Source: Lachnospiraceae bacterium (GTDB lineage Bacteria > Bacillota > Clostridia > Lachnospirales > Lachnospiraceae). Taken from it: a DNA stretch of 64,000 bases. Within the stretch, counting starts at the first letter, position 1. The number at the start of each line of letters is the position of its first letter. The notes beneath the pieces are model-generated. The model saw only the letters and a program-made list of their open reading frames with translations, made no database searches and was not told the origin of the DNA. The position numbers and the translations under genes are program-made. Positions 49,579 through 59,471 of this stretch are shown piece by piece. The stretch lies in the NCBI GenBank assembly GCA_022791755.1, contig JAAVZR010000016.1, forward strand, positions 124,001 through 188,000. Direction: 5' to 3'.

Positions 49579-51306
49579 TTACCGGCCCTCGCCGCTTTCG
49601 GTCAGAAGACTGGTGACGGCATAGAGCGTCTGTCCCTCGTAGATGACCCGGGACCAGCCGTTGGAGCCGATGGCAGTGCGTGTCACGAGATCGCCGCTGT
49701 AGATGGTGGCGATGACCTGAGAATCGTCCTCCGTGGTGGGCTTATCGCGGAGGTTCGTTTTTTCTTTGGCTGTCATGGTATCGTCACAGGGCGTCCAGAC
49801 GATATTGCGGCTGTCCACATCGGCAGGATCGAAGTCCGCGTCGGTGGTCAGATAGCTGGTCAGGGCATAGAGAGTCTGGCCGTTATAGTCGAGCCGGGAC
49901 CAGCCGTTGGAGCCAATGCCGGTGCGGTTCACCCACTCTCCGTTTTTGATGGTGGCCACGACAAGGGTTCCCTCCGTGCCTGCCCCGTCGCGCAGGTTAG
50001 TCTCCGTCTTGGCAGTGACCGAATCGCTGGCAGCCTGATAGACGGTGGAGACCGACGGCGCAGTGGGTCCGGCAGGCTGGTTTTCGGCTTCCTCCTCTGT
50101 CATCAGAAGACTGGAGATGGCATAGAGCGTCTGCCCGCCGTACTCTACCCGGGACCAGCCTCTGGTGGAGATGCCGGTGCGGCGAATCCATTCGCCGTTT
50201 GTCAGGGAGGCGGCAATGGTGTCATCGGAGACCGTGCTGGGTTCAGAGCGCAGATTTGTCACCTCCTTGGCGGTGACGAGCTCGTCCGTGATCTGAAAGG
50301 TGCTGTCTATGGGAACATCGTCCGCCTCGGCGGCGGCTCCGGGGTTTCTGGGAGAGGCGGCCTCATCGTATGCAAAATAGGCCACATTCAGGTCCACATA
50401 GGCGTCGATACCGGGGACAGTGCCCTGACTGGTATATTGCCACATGGTGTGATTGCCTTCATAGGAGGAGGCAGCGGTATCCGGGTATGGGCGGGCCGGA
50501 TACTGGGCCACCCATATGGGGCTTACGGCCTCGATGCGATCGGTGAGCCAGGCGGTCTCCTCCGCCAGGTCGGACCGGGAGGCATGAAACAGGGTCTCAT
50601 AACCGGCTTCCTGCATGGCTTTCAGGAAAGCGAGGGCACAGAGGGTGCGCTGTTCGGCGGAGATGCCGTACATCCGGCTGTCAGGGGAGAAAAATCCCTC
50701 GCAGTTATAGGCCACCGGATAGGTGACAGGATAGCCGGCCAGAAAGTCCGCAGTCCAGGCAGCCTCCAGGGCGGCCTCCTCCTCGGTGACGGCGGTGGAG
50801 AAGAAATAAGCGCCTAAAAGAATCCCGGCTTCGGAGGCATGCTGCAGATTATAAGCGGCGTAGGGATCCGCAGAGATTTCGCCAGTATCCTCGCTGCGAA
50901 ACCCCACGCGGATCATGGCAAAATCCACGCCGGAAGCGGCGGCCAGCTCCCAGTCAATACGTCCCTGCCACTTGGACACATCTATGCCCAGTGAGATGTC
51001 GCTTTCGCCCTGTCCGGACGGATCTTCCAGAGAGGCTTCGGCGCCGGGCTCCTTTTTGTGCCGCTGCGGATCGCCGGGAATATCGTCGGCAGGAAAACCT
51101 TCGGAGTCCGGACCAGAGGTGCGGGACTCTCCGGGACTGTTTTCGCGGCTGCCGGAGGTCAGCGTCTCTCCGACGGGGGAGGGCGCCGTCTGCGTATTTT
51201 CCTCCTGTCCTCCGAAGAGAAGGAGCCCTGCCGTAATGAAAAGAATCAGCGTCAGAACGACAGCGATGACAGCCGGCTGTGTCTTTGCCCGGTTCGGTTT
51301 ATTCAT
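49579..51306 (-). CDS. GH25 lysozyme-like protein with three C-terminal SH3 repeats
   Basis: LGIDVSKWQGRIDWELAAASGVDFAMIRVGFRS; three repeats of TNLRxxPxT...W(I/V)xRTGIxxxGWSRxxYxGQTLYA. Confidence 0.92.
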   Translation of the reverse strand: MNKPNRAKTQPAVIAVVLTLILFITAGLLLFGGQEENTQTAPSPVGETLTSGSRENSPGESRTSGPDSEGFPADDIPGDPQRHKKEPGAEASLEDPSGQGESDISLGIDVSKWQGRIDWELAAASGVDFAMIRVGFRSEDTGEISADPYAAYNLQHASEAGILLGAYFFSTAVTEEEAALEAAWTADFLAGYPVTYPVAYNCEGFFSPDSRMYGISAEQRTLCALAFLKAMQEAGYETLFHASRSDLAEETAWLTDRIEAVSPIWVAQYPARPYPDTAASSYEGNHTMWQYTSQGTVPGIDAYVDLNVAYFAYDEAASPRNPGAAAEADDVPIDSTFQITDELVTAKEVTNLRSEPSTVSDDTIAASLTNGEWIRRTGISTRGWSRVEYGGQTLYAISSLLMTEEEAENQPAGPTAPSVSTVYQAASDSVTAKTETNLRDGAGTEGTLVVATIKNGEWVNRTGIGSNGWSRLDYNGQTLYALTSYLTTDADFDPADVDSRNIVWTPCDDTMTAKEKTNLRDKPTTEDDSQVIATIYSGDLVTRTAIGSNGWSRVIYEGQTLYAVTSLLTESGEGR

Positions 51307-51327
51307 GTTTCATAACTCCTTTTTGCT

Positions 51328-52143
51328 TCAGCCGTTCAGTACAAATGTGCGGATCACTTCCGCCACGGCGCTTTCGTCATTGCTGGCTTTGGTGATATAG
51401 TCGCAGAATGGTTTCATGTCTTCCACGGTATTACGCACTCCTACGCCCAGTCCCGCGGCCCGGATCATGGAGAGATCGTTGAAATTATCTCCGATGGCGA
51501 TGGTCTCTTCCGGCCGGATTCCCAGCATGGCGGCTAAGGACAGAAGGCCGGAGCCCTTATTGACGCCGCGGCTGTTGAATTCGATATAGCGGTTGGAAGA
51601 ATAGCTTACATCGATATCGCCGGTAATATCTTTCAGATCGTTTTCGATCTGCTTCAGATACGAATAATCCGTATTCACATAGAGAAGCTTGACGATATCC
51701 TGTCCTTTCAGAAAATCCAGATTTTCGTCAAAGATCTCCCGGATCTCCATACGGTTGGCCAGATAGTCGATCTCTTCCTGCCACAGGCGATAGGCGTAGA
51801 CCATTTCTTTGGTGTAGACGTGGATACATACATGGTATCCCAGGCCGCGGCGGTAGAGCTCCTGTGCCAGATCAAAAGAGATTCCCTGGAAATGCAGCAG
51901 ACGTTCTCCTTTGTTTTCGGTGATGGCTCCGCCGTTATAGGAAATCACGTATTCCTGTTCCTTATCGGCTAAACCTAACTCTCTTAAGGTGTCCCTCACG
52001 GAATTGTAGCCGCGGCCGGTGGCAGGAACGAATTTGACGCCTGCTTTGTCCAGAGCGCGGATCGCCTCCAGATTCTTCTGGGAAATGGTACGGTCGCTTT
52101 GAAACAGGGTCTCATCTAAATCACATGCGATCAGTCTGTACAT
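51328..52143 (-). CDS. Cof-type HAD hydrolase
   Basis: MYRLIACDLDETLFQSDRTIS, NKGSGLLSLAAMLGI, AIGDNFNDLSMI. Confidence 0.92.
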   Translation of the reverse strand: MYRLIACDLDETLFQSDRTISQKNLEAIRALDKAGVKFVPATGRGYNSVRDTLRELGLADKEQEYVISYNGGAITENKGERLLHFQGISFDLAQELYRRGLGYHVCIHVYTKEMVYAYRLWQEEIDYLANRMEIREIFDENLDFLKGQDIVKLLYVNTDYSYLKQIENDLKDITGDIDVSYSSNRYIEFNSRGVNKGSGLLSLAAMLGIRPEETIAIGDNFNDLSMIRAAGLGVGVRNTVEDMKPFCDYITKASNDESAVAEVIRTFVLNG

Positions 52144-52412
52144 GAAAACTCCTCTCTTTGCTTTGTCTCTTGTGCCGGTACGGTCCGGGACGCGGCGAAC
52201 CGGTTCTCCGCAGACAGGTACCACAGACAGTTATAAATATTGTACGCGAAAAAAGAATACTTTTCAAGAGGTGTGAGAATCTTAAGATTTCCGAAAAAAT
52301 GAGGTACCCCCCTTGAAATTCATAACAACAGGCTCTACGATAAGAGAGAAGCCAAAAACCGGTTCTGTTGCGGGCCGGTATGGCGGTCGATAAAAGAAAG
52401 AGAGGGTACATA

Positions 52413-52799
52413 ATGAAAAAGAGCAATTATGGTTTTAATCTGTGGTTTTATCCTGCTATCGTGTTCGCACTGGCCATATTCGGTCAGACGCTGCTCTGCG
52501 GCCTGATCACCATCTTTGCCATTGCGGCGGAGAAGGACGAGTGGACTTCCCGTCAGACGCTGGAGGCGTTTTTTCTCAGTCTGGTAAATTCGGTGGTGTC
52601 AGTGGTGCTTCGTCTGTTCGATGTGGTGACTTGGATTCCTTTTCTGGGTACAGGGGTCGATGTGATCCTTAAATTCTGTACCAGCGTGATCGGGCTTGTG
52701 GTTCTGCTTCTGGCGGTCATGGGAGTTCTGCGGGTCAGCCGGGGAGAAGAGGCCAGGATTCCCGGTATCCATGCGCTGGTAAACCGGGTTTTTTCCTGA
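52413..52799 (+). CDS. Small membrane protein, hypothetical
   Basis: 128 aa with hydrophobic segments. Confidence 0.55.
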   Translation: MKKSNYGFNLWFYPAIVFALAIFGQTLLCGLITIFAIAAEKDEWTSRQTLEAFFLSLVNSVVSVVLRLFDVVTWIPFLGTGVDVILKFCTSVIGLVVLLLAVMGVLRVSRGEEARIPGIHALVNRVFS

Positions 52800-52923
52800 A
52801 CCGGAGAAACGGCCTGATGAAAGCTGGTGAAGATGGAAGAGATACGGATTAGTGATATCGTTATTTCCCCGATGAAAACCGAAGACGACATATGCCAAAA
52901 GATGTAATATGAATTTCGATTAT

Positions 52924-52961
52924 AAATAGCTGAAAGCAAGAATATCTGCCTTCAGCTATTT
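52924..52961. terminator. Bidirectional terminator
   Basis: AAATAGCTGAA...TTCAGCTATTT. Confidence 0.7.
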
Positions 52962-53019
52962 TTATACGGCAAATCCTGTGAAGACGGGACTTAGGAGAGG
53001 GAGGGGCTGGGAATACAAA

Positions 53020-54024
53020 TCAGGTCAGCTTCTTTACACTGTCCCTCACCACCAGGTTTACGTTGATCCGGATATTTAACAGAGCGCTGTCATGGTGGTT
53101 TATCTTATCGATCAGTCTCCGGACAGCCTGCAATCCCAGGACTTCCTTGTGCACATGGACGGTGGTCAGCTTGGGAGAGGTCACATAGGAGACAGGCATA
53201 TCGTCGAACCCGATGATAGAGATATCCTCAGGGATGCGGTAGCCGTGCTCCTTCAGAGCGCGGATGCAGGAAACGGCGATGATATCGTTATCCGCGAAGA
53301 AAGCCGTGGGAAGCTGCGGCTTCGTATCGAGAAAAGCGGACATATCGCCATAGGCCCCGTCCTGTGTGGACTCGACGCGGATCACGCAGGAGCGGCAGTC
53401 CGGCGTCCCGGAAACAGCCTGGAGGAAGCCTGCGCTTCTCTCGCTGAAATTATTAATAAAAACGCTGGAGGCCAGATGGCCGATCTGACGGTGGCCGCAG
53501 TCCAGGAGATAACGGGCAGCCAGAAAAGCGCCCTGATGATTGTTGATGGCAATGCTGTCAAAATATCCGGCCTCAAAATAGCTGTCCAACAGGACCAGCG
53601 GCTTGGGCAGGCTGAGAAAGGGAAGAATATCCTCCCTGAGCATTTCGGTGGCCAGAAGAATGATACCGGCGCTCTCGGACAGCCGGAGGAAGTTCAGCTG
53701 TTCGGTATGGTCCTGGTCTTCATAGAAGTAGGAGACCTGAAGATTATATTCGGATTGAGCTGCCTGACTGCTGATTCCTTCGATTACGGAGGAGAAAAAG
53801 GCAGTGTCGCCGTAGACCAGGCCATGCTTCTTATAGATCACCAGGTTGATAAAACGGGGGGCACCGCTTTTGCGCCGGATTTTTTTCAGCCCATGGGAAG
53901 CGGCAGCTTCCAGAATGGCCTGGCGGGTCTTCTCGCTGATGCCGGGCTTACCGTTCAGTGCGATGGATACCGCGGAGGGAGATACTCCCAGAATAGCAGC
54001 CAGTTCTTTGGCGGAAACAGACAT
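53020..54024 (-). CDS. LacI-family transcriptional regulator
   Basis: MSVSAKELAAILGVSPSAVSIALNGKPGISEKTRQAILEAA; IIGFDDMPVSYVTSPKLTTVHV. Confidence 0.93.
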   Translation of the reverse strand: MSVSAKELAAILGVSPSAVSIALNGKPGISEKTRQAILEAAASHGLKKIRRKSGAPRFINLVIYKKHGLVYGDTAFFSSVIEGISSQAAQSEYNLQVSYFYEDQDHTEQLNFLRLSESAGIILLATEMLREDILPFLSLPKPLVLLDSYFEAGYFDSIAINNHQGAFLAARYLLDCGHRQIGHLASSVFINNFSERSAGFLQAVSGTPDCRSCVIRVESTQDGAYGDMSAFLDTKPQLPTAFFADNDIIAVSCIRALKEHGYRIPEDISIIGFDDMPVSYVTSPKLTTVHVHKEVLGLQAVRRLIDKINHHDSALLNIRINVNLVVRDSVKKLT

Positions 54025-54405
54025 GTCTTTCACCTTCTTTCTGTTGATATACTAACAAAAAGATTATCACTCTGTCAAGAAAAGAATCAAAAACAGATAA
54101 ATTCTCAGTACTAATTTAGAAAATAATATCGGGCATACCATAGAAATGCAGCCGGGGAGTCAGAGACTATTGGTCTGAAAGCACAAAAATAGGCGGATAA
54201 AAAGAAATGGGATTGTGAAAATTTGGGTATGAGATCTGAAGAGAATAGGATTGTCTTGCTGAAAAATACAGAAATATTATAATTTAGTTAGGATGTTTAG
54301 CCGGTTTTTTTAGCAATTTTAATTTAGATATAGTATATAGTGAACAAAATATAATCGAAAAAACTATACATTCCATAGAAAATATACACGAGAGCCAAAA
54401 AAGAA

Positions 54406-54465
54406 TTGACATATTATCCAACAGGGCTTAATATTTTAGTAGATTATAAATTAAATTTAGCTAAA
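54406..54465 (+). promoter_or_regulatory. Promoter and candidate operator of the sugar ABC operon
   Basis: TTGACA-17 nt-TAATAT (54406-54434); palindrome TTTAGCTAAA at 54456-54465. Confidence 0.6.
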
Positions 54466-54485
54466 GTTGATAGGAGGAGTACATC

Positions 54486-55985
54486 TTGGATAACAATGTG
54501 ATACTAAAAGCGGAACACATGTACAAGTCCTTCGGAGTCACGAAAGCGGTGGCGGACTTCTCTCTGGAACTTGAGCGGGGAGTCATCCATGGACTGATAG
54601 GCGAGAACGGTTCGGGTAAGAGTACCTTCTCATCCATGGTCGCCGGACTTTATAAGCCGGACTCCGGAGAGATGACCGTCTGTGGCGAGAAATACGCGCC
54701 GTCATCCACGGAGGATGCGGCGAAGCGCCGGGTGGCCTTAGTGGTACAGGAGATCGGCACCATCGGCTCGGTTTCCGTTTCAGCCAATATTTTCCTGAAT
54801 AAAGAACATGGATTTTCAAAATTTGGGATGATAAATTATGCCAGGATGGATGAGGAAGCCAGAAAGATCCTGGACAAGATCGGCGGGGAGCATATCGACC
54901 CGCGGGCCAGGACAGAATCTCTGAATCTGGAAGACCGCAAGCTGGTGGAGATTGCCAGAGCCATGTACTGTGAGCCGGAGGTGCTGATCATCGACGAGAC
55001 CAGCAATGCCCTGACTACCAGAGGACGGCGGATCCTCTATCAGAATATGCGGGCGGTCCGTGACAGGGGAGGGGTGGTGCTTTTTATCACCCATGATCTC
55101 AATGAGCTGGTGGAGATGTGCGACTCCGTCACTATCATGCGGGATGGCGTGTATGTACATACCCTGATGAAGCACGAGATGGACACTTCCCGGATGAAGG
55201 AGCTGATGGTAGGGCGGCAGATCGCGGATAATTACTACCGTCCGGACTTTTCACCGGATTATGAGGATGAGGTGGTGCTGGACGTAAGGCATATCGTATC
55301 TCCTGAGGTAAAGGATGTGAGCCTTGCGCTGCATCGGGGCGAGATTCTGGGGATCGGCGGTCTGTCCGAGAGCGGAATGCATGAGCTGGGAAGGATTCTC
55401 TTCGGCGTGGAGAAAGCGGACAGCGGAGAGGCCGTGGTGACGGCCAGTAAGGAGAAGGTGACAAATCCCGGCAGGGCCATCAAAAACGCCATCGGTTATA
55501 TGTCCAAGAACCGCGATACGGAAGCGCTGATTCTGGGCTACAGCATTGAGGGAAATATCTGCCTGCCCTCCCTTTCCAGGCTGAAGAAAAAAGGACTGAT
55601 TTTCCATAAGGAAGAAAAAGCTCTGGCGGATAAATGGAGCGGGGAGCTGGCCATCAAGATGCGCAGCACGGCGCAGAACTGCTCGGAGCTGTCCGGCGGC
55701 AATAAACAGAAGGTGGTGCTGGCCAAATGGATGGGCAATGATTCCCGCATCCTGATTATGGACTGTCCCACCCGCGGGATTGATATCGGCGTCAAGGAGA
55801 GCATCTATAAGCTGATGATGCAGTTTAAGAAGGAGGGCCGTTCCATGATTATGATCTCTGAGGAGCTGCCTGAGCTTCTGGGGATGAGCGACCGGATCCT
55901 CATCATGCGCGACGGAAAGATCTCCCACGAGGAGCTTCGCAGTACGGAACTCAGTGAGAAAAAGATAATCAGCCATATGATTTAG
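54486..55985 (+). CDS. Sugar ABC transporter ATP-binding protein (RbsA/MglA type)
   Basis: Tandem ATPase halves; GENGSGKST; SGGNKQKVVLAKWM. Confidence 0.93.
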   Translation: MDNNVILKAEHMYKSFGVTKAVADFSLELERGVIHGLIGENGSGKSTFSSMVAGLYKPDSGEMTVCGEKYAPSSTEDAAKRRVALVVQEIGTIGSVSVSANIFLNKEHGFSKFGMINYARMDEEARKILDKIGGEHIDPRARTESLNLEDRKLVEIARAMYCEPEVLIIDETSNALTTRGRRILYQNMRAVRDRGGVVLFITHDLNELVEMCDSVTIMRDGVYVHTLMKHEMDTSRMKELMVGRQIADNYYRPDFSPDYEDEVVLDVRHIVSPEVKDVSLALHRGEILGIGGLSESGMHELGRILFGVEKADSGEAVVTASKEKVTNPGRAIKNAIGYMSKNRDTEALILGYSIEGNICLPSLSRLKKKGLIFHKEEKALADKWSGELAIKMRSTAQNCSELSGGNKQKVVLAKWMGNDSRILIMDCPTRGIDIGVKESIYKLMMQFKKEGRSMIMISEELPELLGMSDRILIMRDGKISHEELRSTELSEKKIISHMI

Positions 55986-55995
55986 GGGGTGCGAA

Positions 55996-56991
55996 ATGAC
56001 GGAAAAAACAAAGGGCGGAGCGGGAAAGACTGCGGAGACAGAGATTAAAAGGGGGATTGATACCAGGCAGCGCATGATCAACCTGCTGTTGGAGAATTTT
56101 CCCATAGTCGGACTGGCGCTGGTATTGATCTTTTTCGGAATCGTGACCAAAGGGCAGCTCTTCACCCCCTATAACATCAAGACCATGTACAGCCAGATGT
56201 TTCTCTATCTGCTGGGCGGGCTGGGATGTCTGTATCTGTTTGCACAGGGAGGAATTGATCTGAGCATGGCCTCCAATATCGGCTGTGCCGCCATCATCGG
56301 TGTTCAGGTGATGAAGGTGAATATTGTGCTGGGAATCCTGGTGACCTTCCTGGTGGCCATGGCCATCGGCCTGGTGATGGGCCTTCTGTACGCCTATTCC
56401 GGGATCCCCGTATTTATCCTGGGGCTGGCCATGAACTTCCTGCTGGCAGGTCTATTGTGGCCGCTGTGTTTCGGACAGTCTTCCATCGCGACGCCTCTGG
56501 CCCTGACGGCGCTCAAAAGCAATACCAGCGAGCTGATCATCGCGGCGGTCTGCATCATGATTACACTCGTCATCTACAACCATACACGATTCGGCAAGGA
56601 GTGCCGGGCCATGGGCGCCGGGATCACATCCGCCGTACAGTCCGGTGTCAATATAGAGCGAAATAAGATTCTGGCCTTTGTCATCACCGGCTTCACCTGC
56701 GGCCTGGTGGAGGTGCTGACGTTGATACGGACCGGAGCCGGTTCGCAGACCACCGGGGCCAGCTTTAACTTCAACGTAATGATCTCCCTGGTATTGGGCG
56801 GCTGCGTCATGAGCGGAGGAGACGGCGTAAAGGTCCGCAATGCCATTGTCGGCGCGATCATCCTGATCGTGTTGCAGAACGGCCTGTCGGTGTGGGGAGC
56901 CAATATCCGTGTGCAGGATATCGTTAAAGGCGTCATGTTTGTCGTCATGATTGTGGTTACGACTAAACTAAACGCCAGAGTCCGCAAATAA
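55996..56991 (+). CDS. Sugar ABC transporter permease (RbsC type)
   Basis: Multi-TM; GGIDLSMASNIGCAAIIGVQVM; GGCVMSGGDGVKVRNAIVGA. Confidence 0.88.
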   Translation: MTEKTKGGAGKTAETEIKRGIDTRQRMINLLLENFPIVGLALVLIFFGIVTKGQLFTPYNIKTMYSQMFLYLLGGLGCLYLFAQGGIDLSMASNIGCAAIIGVQVMKVNIVLGILVTFLVAMAIGLVMGLLYAYSGIPVFILGLAMNFLLAGLLWPLCFGQSSIATPLALTALKSNTSELIIAAVCIMITLVIYNHTRFGKECRAMGAGITSAVQSGVNIERNKILAFVITGFTCGLVEVLTLIRTGAGSQTTGASFNFNVMISLVLGGCVMSGGDGVKVRNAIVGAIILIVLQNGLSVWGANIRVQDIVKGVMFVVMIVVTTKLNARVRK

Positions 56992-57086
56992 AAGTCTGCT
57001 TTTGCCGTCAAAGGAGAGAAACAGGAATTGAGCTTAGACGGGGGAACCGTTTAACGATAATATATCCCAAAAAAGGAGGAAGAAAC

Positions 57087-58310
57087 ATGAAACGAATGAT
57101 CGCACTGATCCTGACCGTGGCCATGATGCTGTCGCTGGCGGCATGCAGCAGTCCCGGCAGTGAGACGACGGCAGGAAATGCCGGTGGAGACGTCCCGGGG
57201 AACAATGGGACGCAGGGGAACGGCGGGGATGAGAATCCCGGTTCATCGGACGGCGGGCTGATATCCTGGAAATTAGGCATGATGGATCCCGGCGCCTGGA
57301 ACGCCACCTCGGGTCCTCTCTATGCGCAGATGGAAGCGGCCTGCGAGGCTCTGAATGTGGAGCTGATGTATGTGGCGGCGGATTCCAATTCGGCAGAAGG
57401 CCATATCGCGGCAGTTCAGTCCATGATCGCCGGCGGCTGCGACGGCATCATCCTGTTAAACGGTCCGCTGGTACAGGGCTGTATCGCCCAGATCGCCCAG
57501 ATGTGCGACGAGGCCGGAGTGTACTGGTCTCTGTCCTGGACGAAACTCATCGAGGGAGAGGATAATTACAACGCCTGTGTGAATTCTCCTTATTTCGTAT
57601 CCACCACCTATGAGGACGATGTCCATTCGGCCAACTGGTGCGCGACTTTGTTAGGGCAGAAGGGCTGCAAGAATCTGACTGAGATCGGTTTTACCCCCGG
57701 CAACGCCACCGGCGACATGCGTGACGCAGGCGTGAAGGCCGGCTGTGAAGAGTATCAGATGACCATCATGGCAGAGGAGCGGGACGTAAATCTGACCATG
57801 ACCTCCGACGGCGGCAAGACGATCATGGACCGTTTTATCAGTTCCTATCCGGAGATGGATGGCCTGGTGATCGCCGGCATGTCTCAGTTCGTGCTCTCGG
57901 GAGTGGTTTCCTCCCTGGAGGAAAATAAAATGCAGGATAAGATCAGCGTCACCTGTATCGACTTCCACGAGTATCAGACCGAGTACCTAAAGAGCGGCGT
58001 ACTGGACGGCATTATCGGCGGACATGTGGTGGGCACCTACTACAGTCTGATCCTGATGGCCAATATCATGAACGGTACTCCTCTGACCGATCAGAAGGCG
58101 ATCATACAGGATAACTTCATCGAGCTGGCCAGCGGCGAGGATGCGGAGACATGGGATACCTACGGTAAGCCCGGCAATATCTACAGCGCCGAAGAGACCC
58201 GCAATATGATGGTGAAGCTGAATCCGGATTTTACCTACGACGATTTGATGCAGGTCATCGCCGCTTATTCTCTGGAGGATATCGTACAGAGAGCCGGCGG
58301 AGCTAACTGA
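57087..58310 (+). CDS. Sugar ABC transporter substrate-binding lipoprotein
   Basis: Lipobox MMLSLAACSS; periplasmic-binding fold (IAAVQSMIAGGCDGIILLNG). Confidence 0.9.
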   Translation: MKRMIALILTVAMMLSLAACSSPGSETTAGNAGGDVPGNNGTQGNGGDENPGSSDGGLISWKLGMMDPGAWNATSGPLYAQMEAACEALNVELMYVAADSNSAEGHIAAVQSMIAGGCDGIILLNGPLVQGCIAQIAQMCDEAGVYWSLSWTKLIEGEDNYNACVNSPYFVSTTYEDDVHSANWCATLLGQKGCKNLTEIGFTPGNATGDMRDAGVKAGCEEYQMTIMAEERDVNLTMTSDGGKTIMDRFISSYPEMDGLVIAGMSQFVLSGVVSSLEENKMQDKISVTCIDFHEYQTEYLKSGVLDGIIGGHVVGTYYSLILMANIMNGTPLTDQKAIIQDNFIELASGEDAETWDTYGKPGNIYSAEETRNMMVKLNPDFTYDDLMQVIAAYSLEDIVQRAGGAN

Positions 58311-58417
58311 CCGGTACCTCCGGTATAACCTGTAAAGAGGCGGAAGAGGGACCAGCCGGACATCATCCGAAGTCCGGCAGTCCCGCCGCCCATATCACGC
58401 AAAAGGAGTAAAGCACA

Positions 58418-59383
58418 ATGCAAATGTTAAAATCCCTGCTCAAAAAAATCGGGATTACGGTTTTGATTCCGGCGGCGGTCTATGGGATATTTTCCATTCT
58501 GCGTCCGGCCGTGTTTTTAAGCGGGAATATGGTGTATTCTGTCTGTCTGCAATCTGTCACTACCTGCATTCTGGCCTGGGGCATATCTTTTTCCATGACG
58601 GCCGGCATTGTGGATTTCTCCGTGGCGGCAGAACGTATCCTGGGCAGTGTCCTGGGGGTTCTGCTCTCCCGTACCATGGGTATCCCCGGCCTGATCGTGG
58701 GGGCCTTCGCGGTGGCGATTGTGATGGGTGCTGTCAAGGGTATCCTGAATTCCATGATTAAGATGAGCTCCATGGTCATCAGCGTGGCCTACTGCTTTAT
58801 CATCGGCGCCATCGGTTCCATGATCCAGGGGACGAATTCCATGATACTGACCAATGACGTATGTGTTCTGGGCCAGTCTCCCGCAATCTGGATTATCTTT
58901 ATGGTCTGCGGAGCCGCGATATTCTTTCTGCATCAGTACAGCATATTCGGGGCGAACTGCCGTGCCCTGGGCGGCAATGGCAAGATCGCCGGGGACGCCG
59001 GTGTCAGCAAAGGAAAGACGGAGGCCAAGGCTATCATGATCGCGTCCCTGTTCGGAGGAATCTCCGGTATTGTGGCCACCAGCTACGGCGCAGGCACAGC
59101 GGCGCAGGTGGGCCTGGCATCCATGAGTCTGATCTTCCCGGCCATCATCGGCTTTAATATCGGCCTGCTTTTGCAGAAGACGGTGAACATCACCTTTGGC
59201 TGCATCGCAGGCGTCGTAACCATGAACATTCTGGCTACCGGCCTTATCTCACTGGGGATTCCGTCTCAGCTGAAGGATACGGTGACAGGAGCTTTCCTGC
59301 TGTTTTTGATGTGCTGTAATTCGATCCTGGATCGGAAACGGGCGGAGAGTCTGCGCCGTCAGGCCAGTCAGATGAAGGCATGA
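58418..59383 (+). CDS. Second sugar ABC transporter permease (RbsC type)
   Basis: Multi-TM; MTAGIVDFSVAAERILGSVLGVLLS. Confidence 0.87.
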   Translation: MQMLKSLLKKIGITVLIPAAVYGIFSILRPAVFLSGNMVYSVCLQSVTTCILAWGISFSMTAGIVDFSVAAERILGSVLGVLLSRTMGIPGLIVGAFAVAIVMGAVKGILNSMIKMSSMVISVAYCFIIGAIGSMIQGTNSMILTNDVCVLGQSPAIWIIFMVCGAAIFFLHQYSIFGANCRALGGNGKIAGDAGVSKGKTEAKAIMIASLFGGISGIVATSYGAGTAAQVGLASMSLIFPAIIGFNIGLLLQKTVNITFGCIAGVVTMNILATGLISLGIPSQLKDTVTGAFLLFLMCCNSILDRKRAESLRRQASQMKA

Positions 59384-59471
59384 GGTGTGATTTATAAGGA
59401 ATAAAGCTGCAATGACAAAACGGCCGGCGCAAAAAGGCGAAAGAGGCCGCACAAATGAGAAGGAGGTCGCT

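Noticed and set aside
49579-50290. Internal DNA repeats as a mobile or CRISPR-like element
   Set aside because: Explained by the three SH3 domains of the lysozyme.
49540-50817. 425-aa plus-strand ORF
   Set aside because: Antisense to the GH25/SH3 gene; low-complexity Gly-rich translation with repeats reflecting the SH3 repeats.
52278-52289. AATCTTAAGATT palindrome upstream of the minus-strand HAD gene
   Set aside because: Short A+T-rich palindrome with no supporting second site; likely chance.
52831-52908. Tiny frame MEEIRISDIVISPMKTEDDICQKM
   Set aside because: Very short, no convincing RBS or repeated copy; insufficient evidence.
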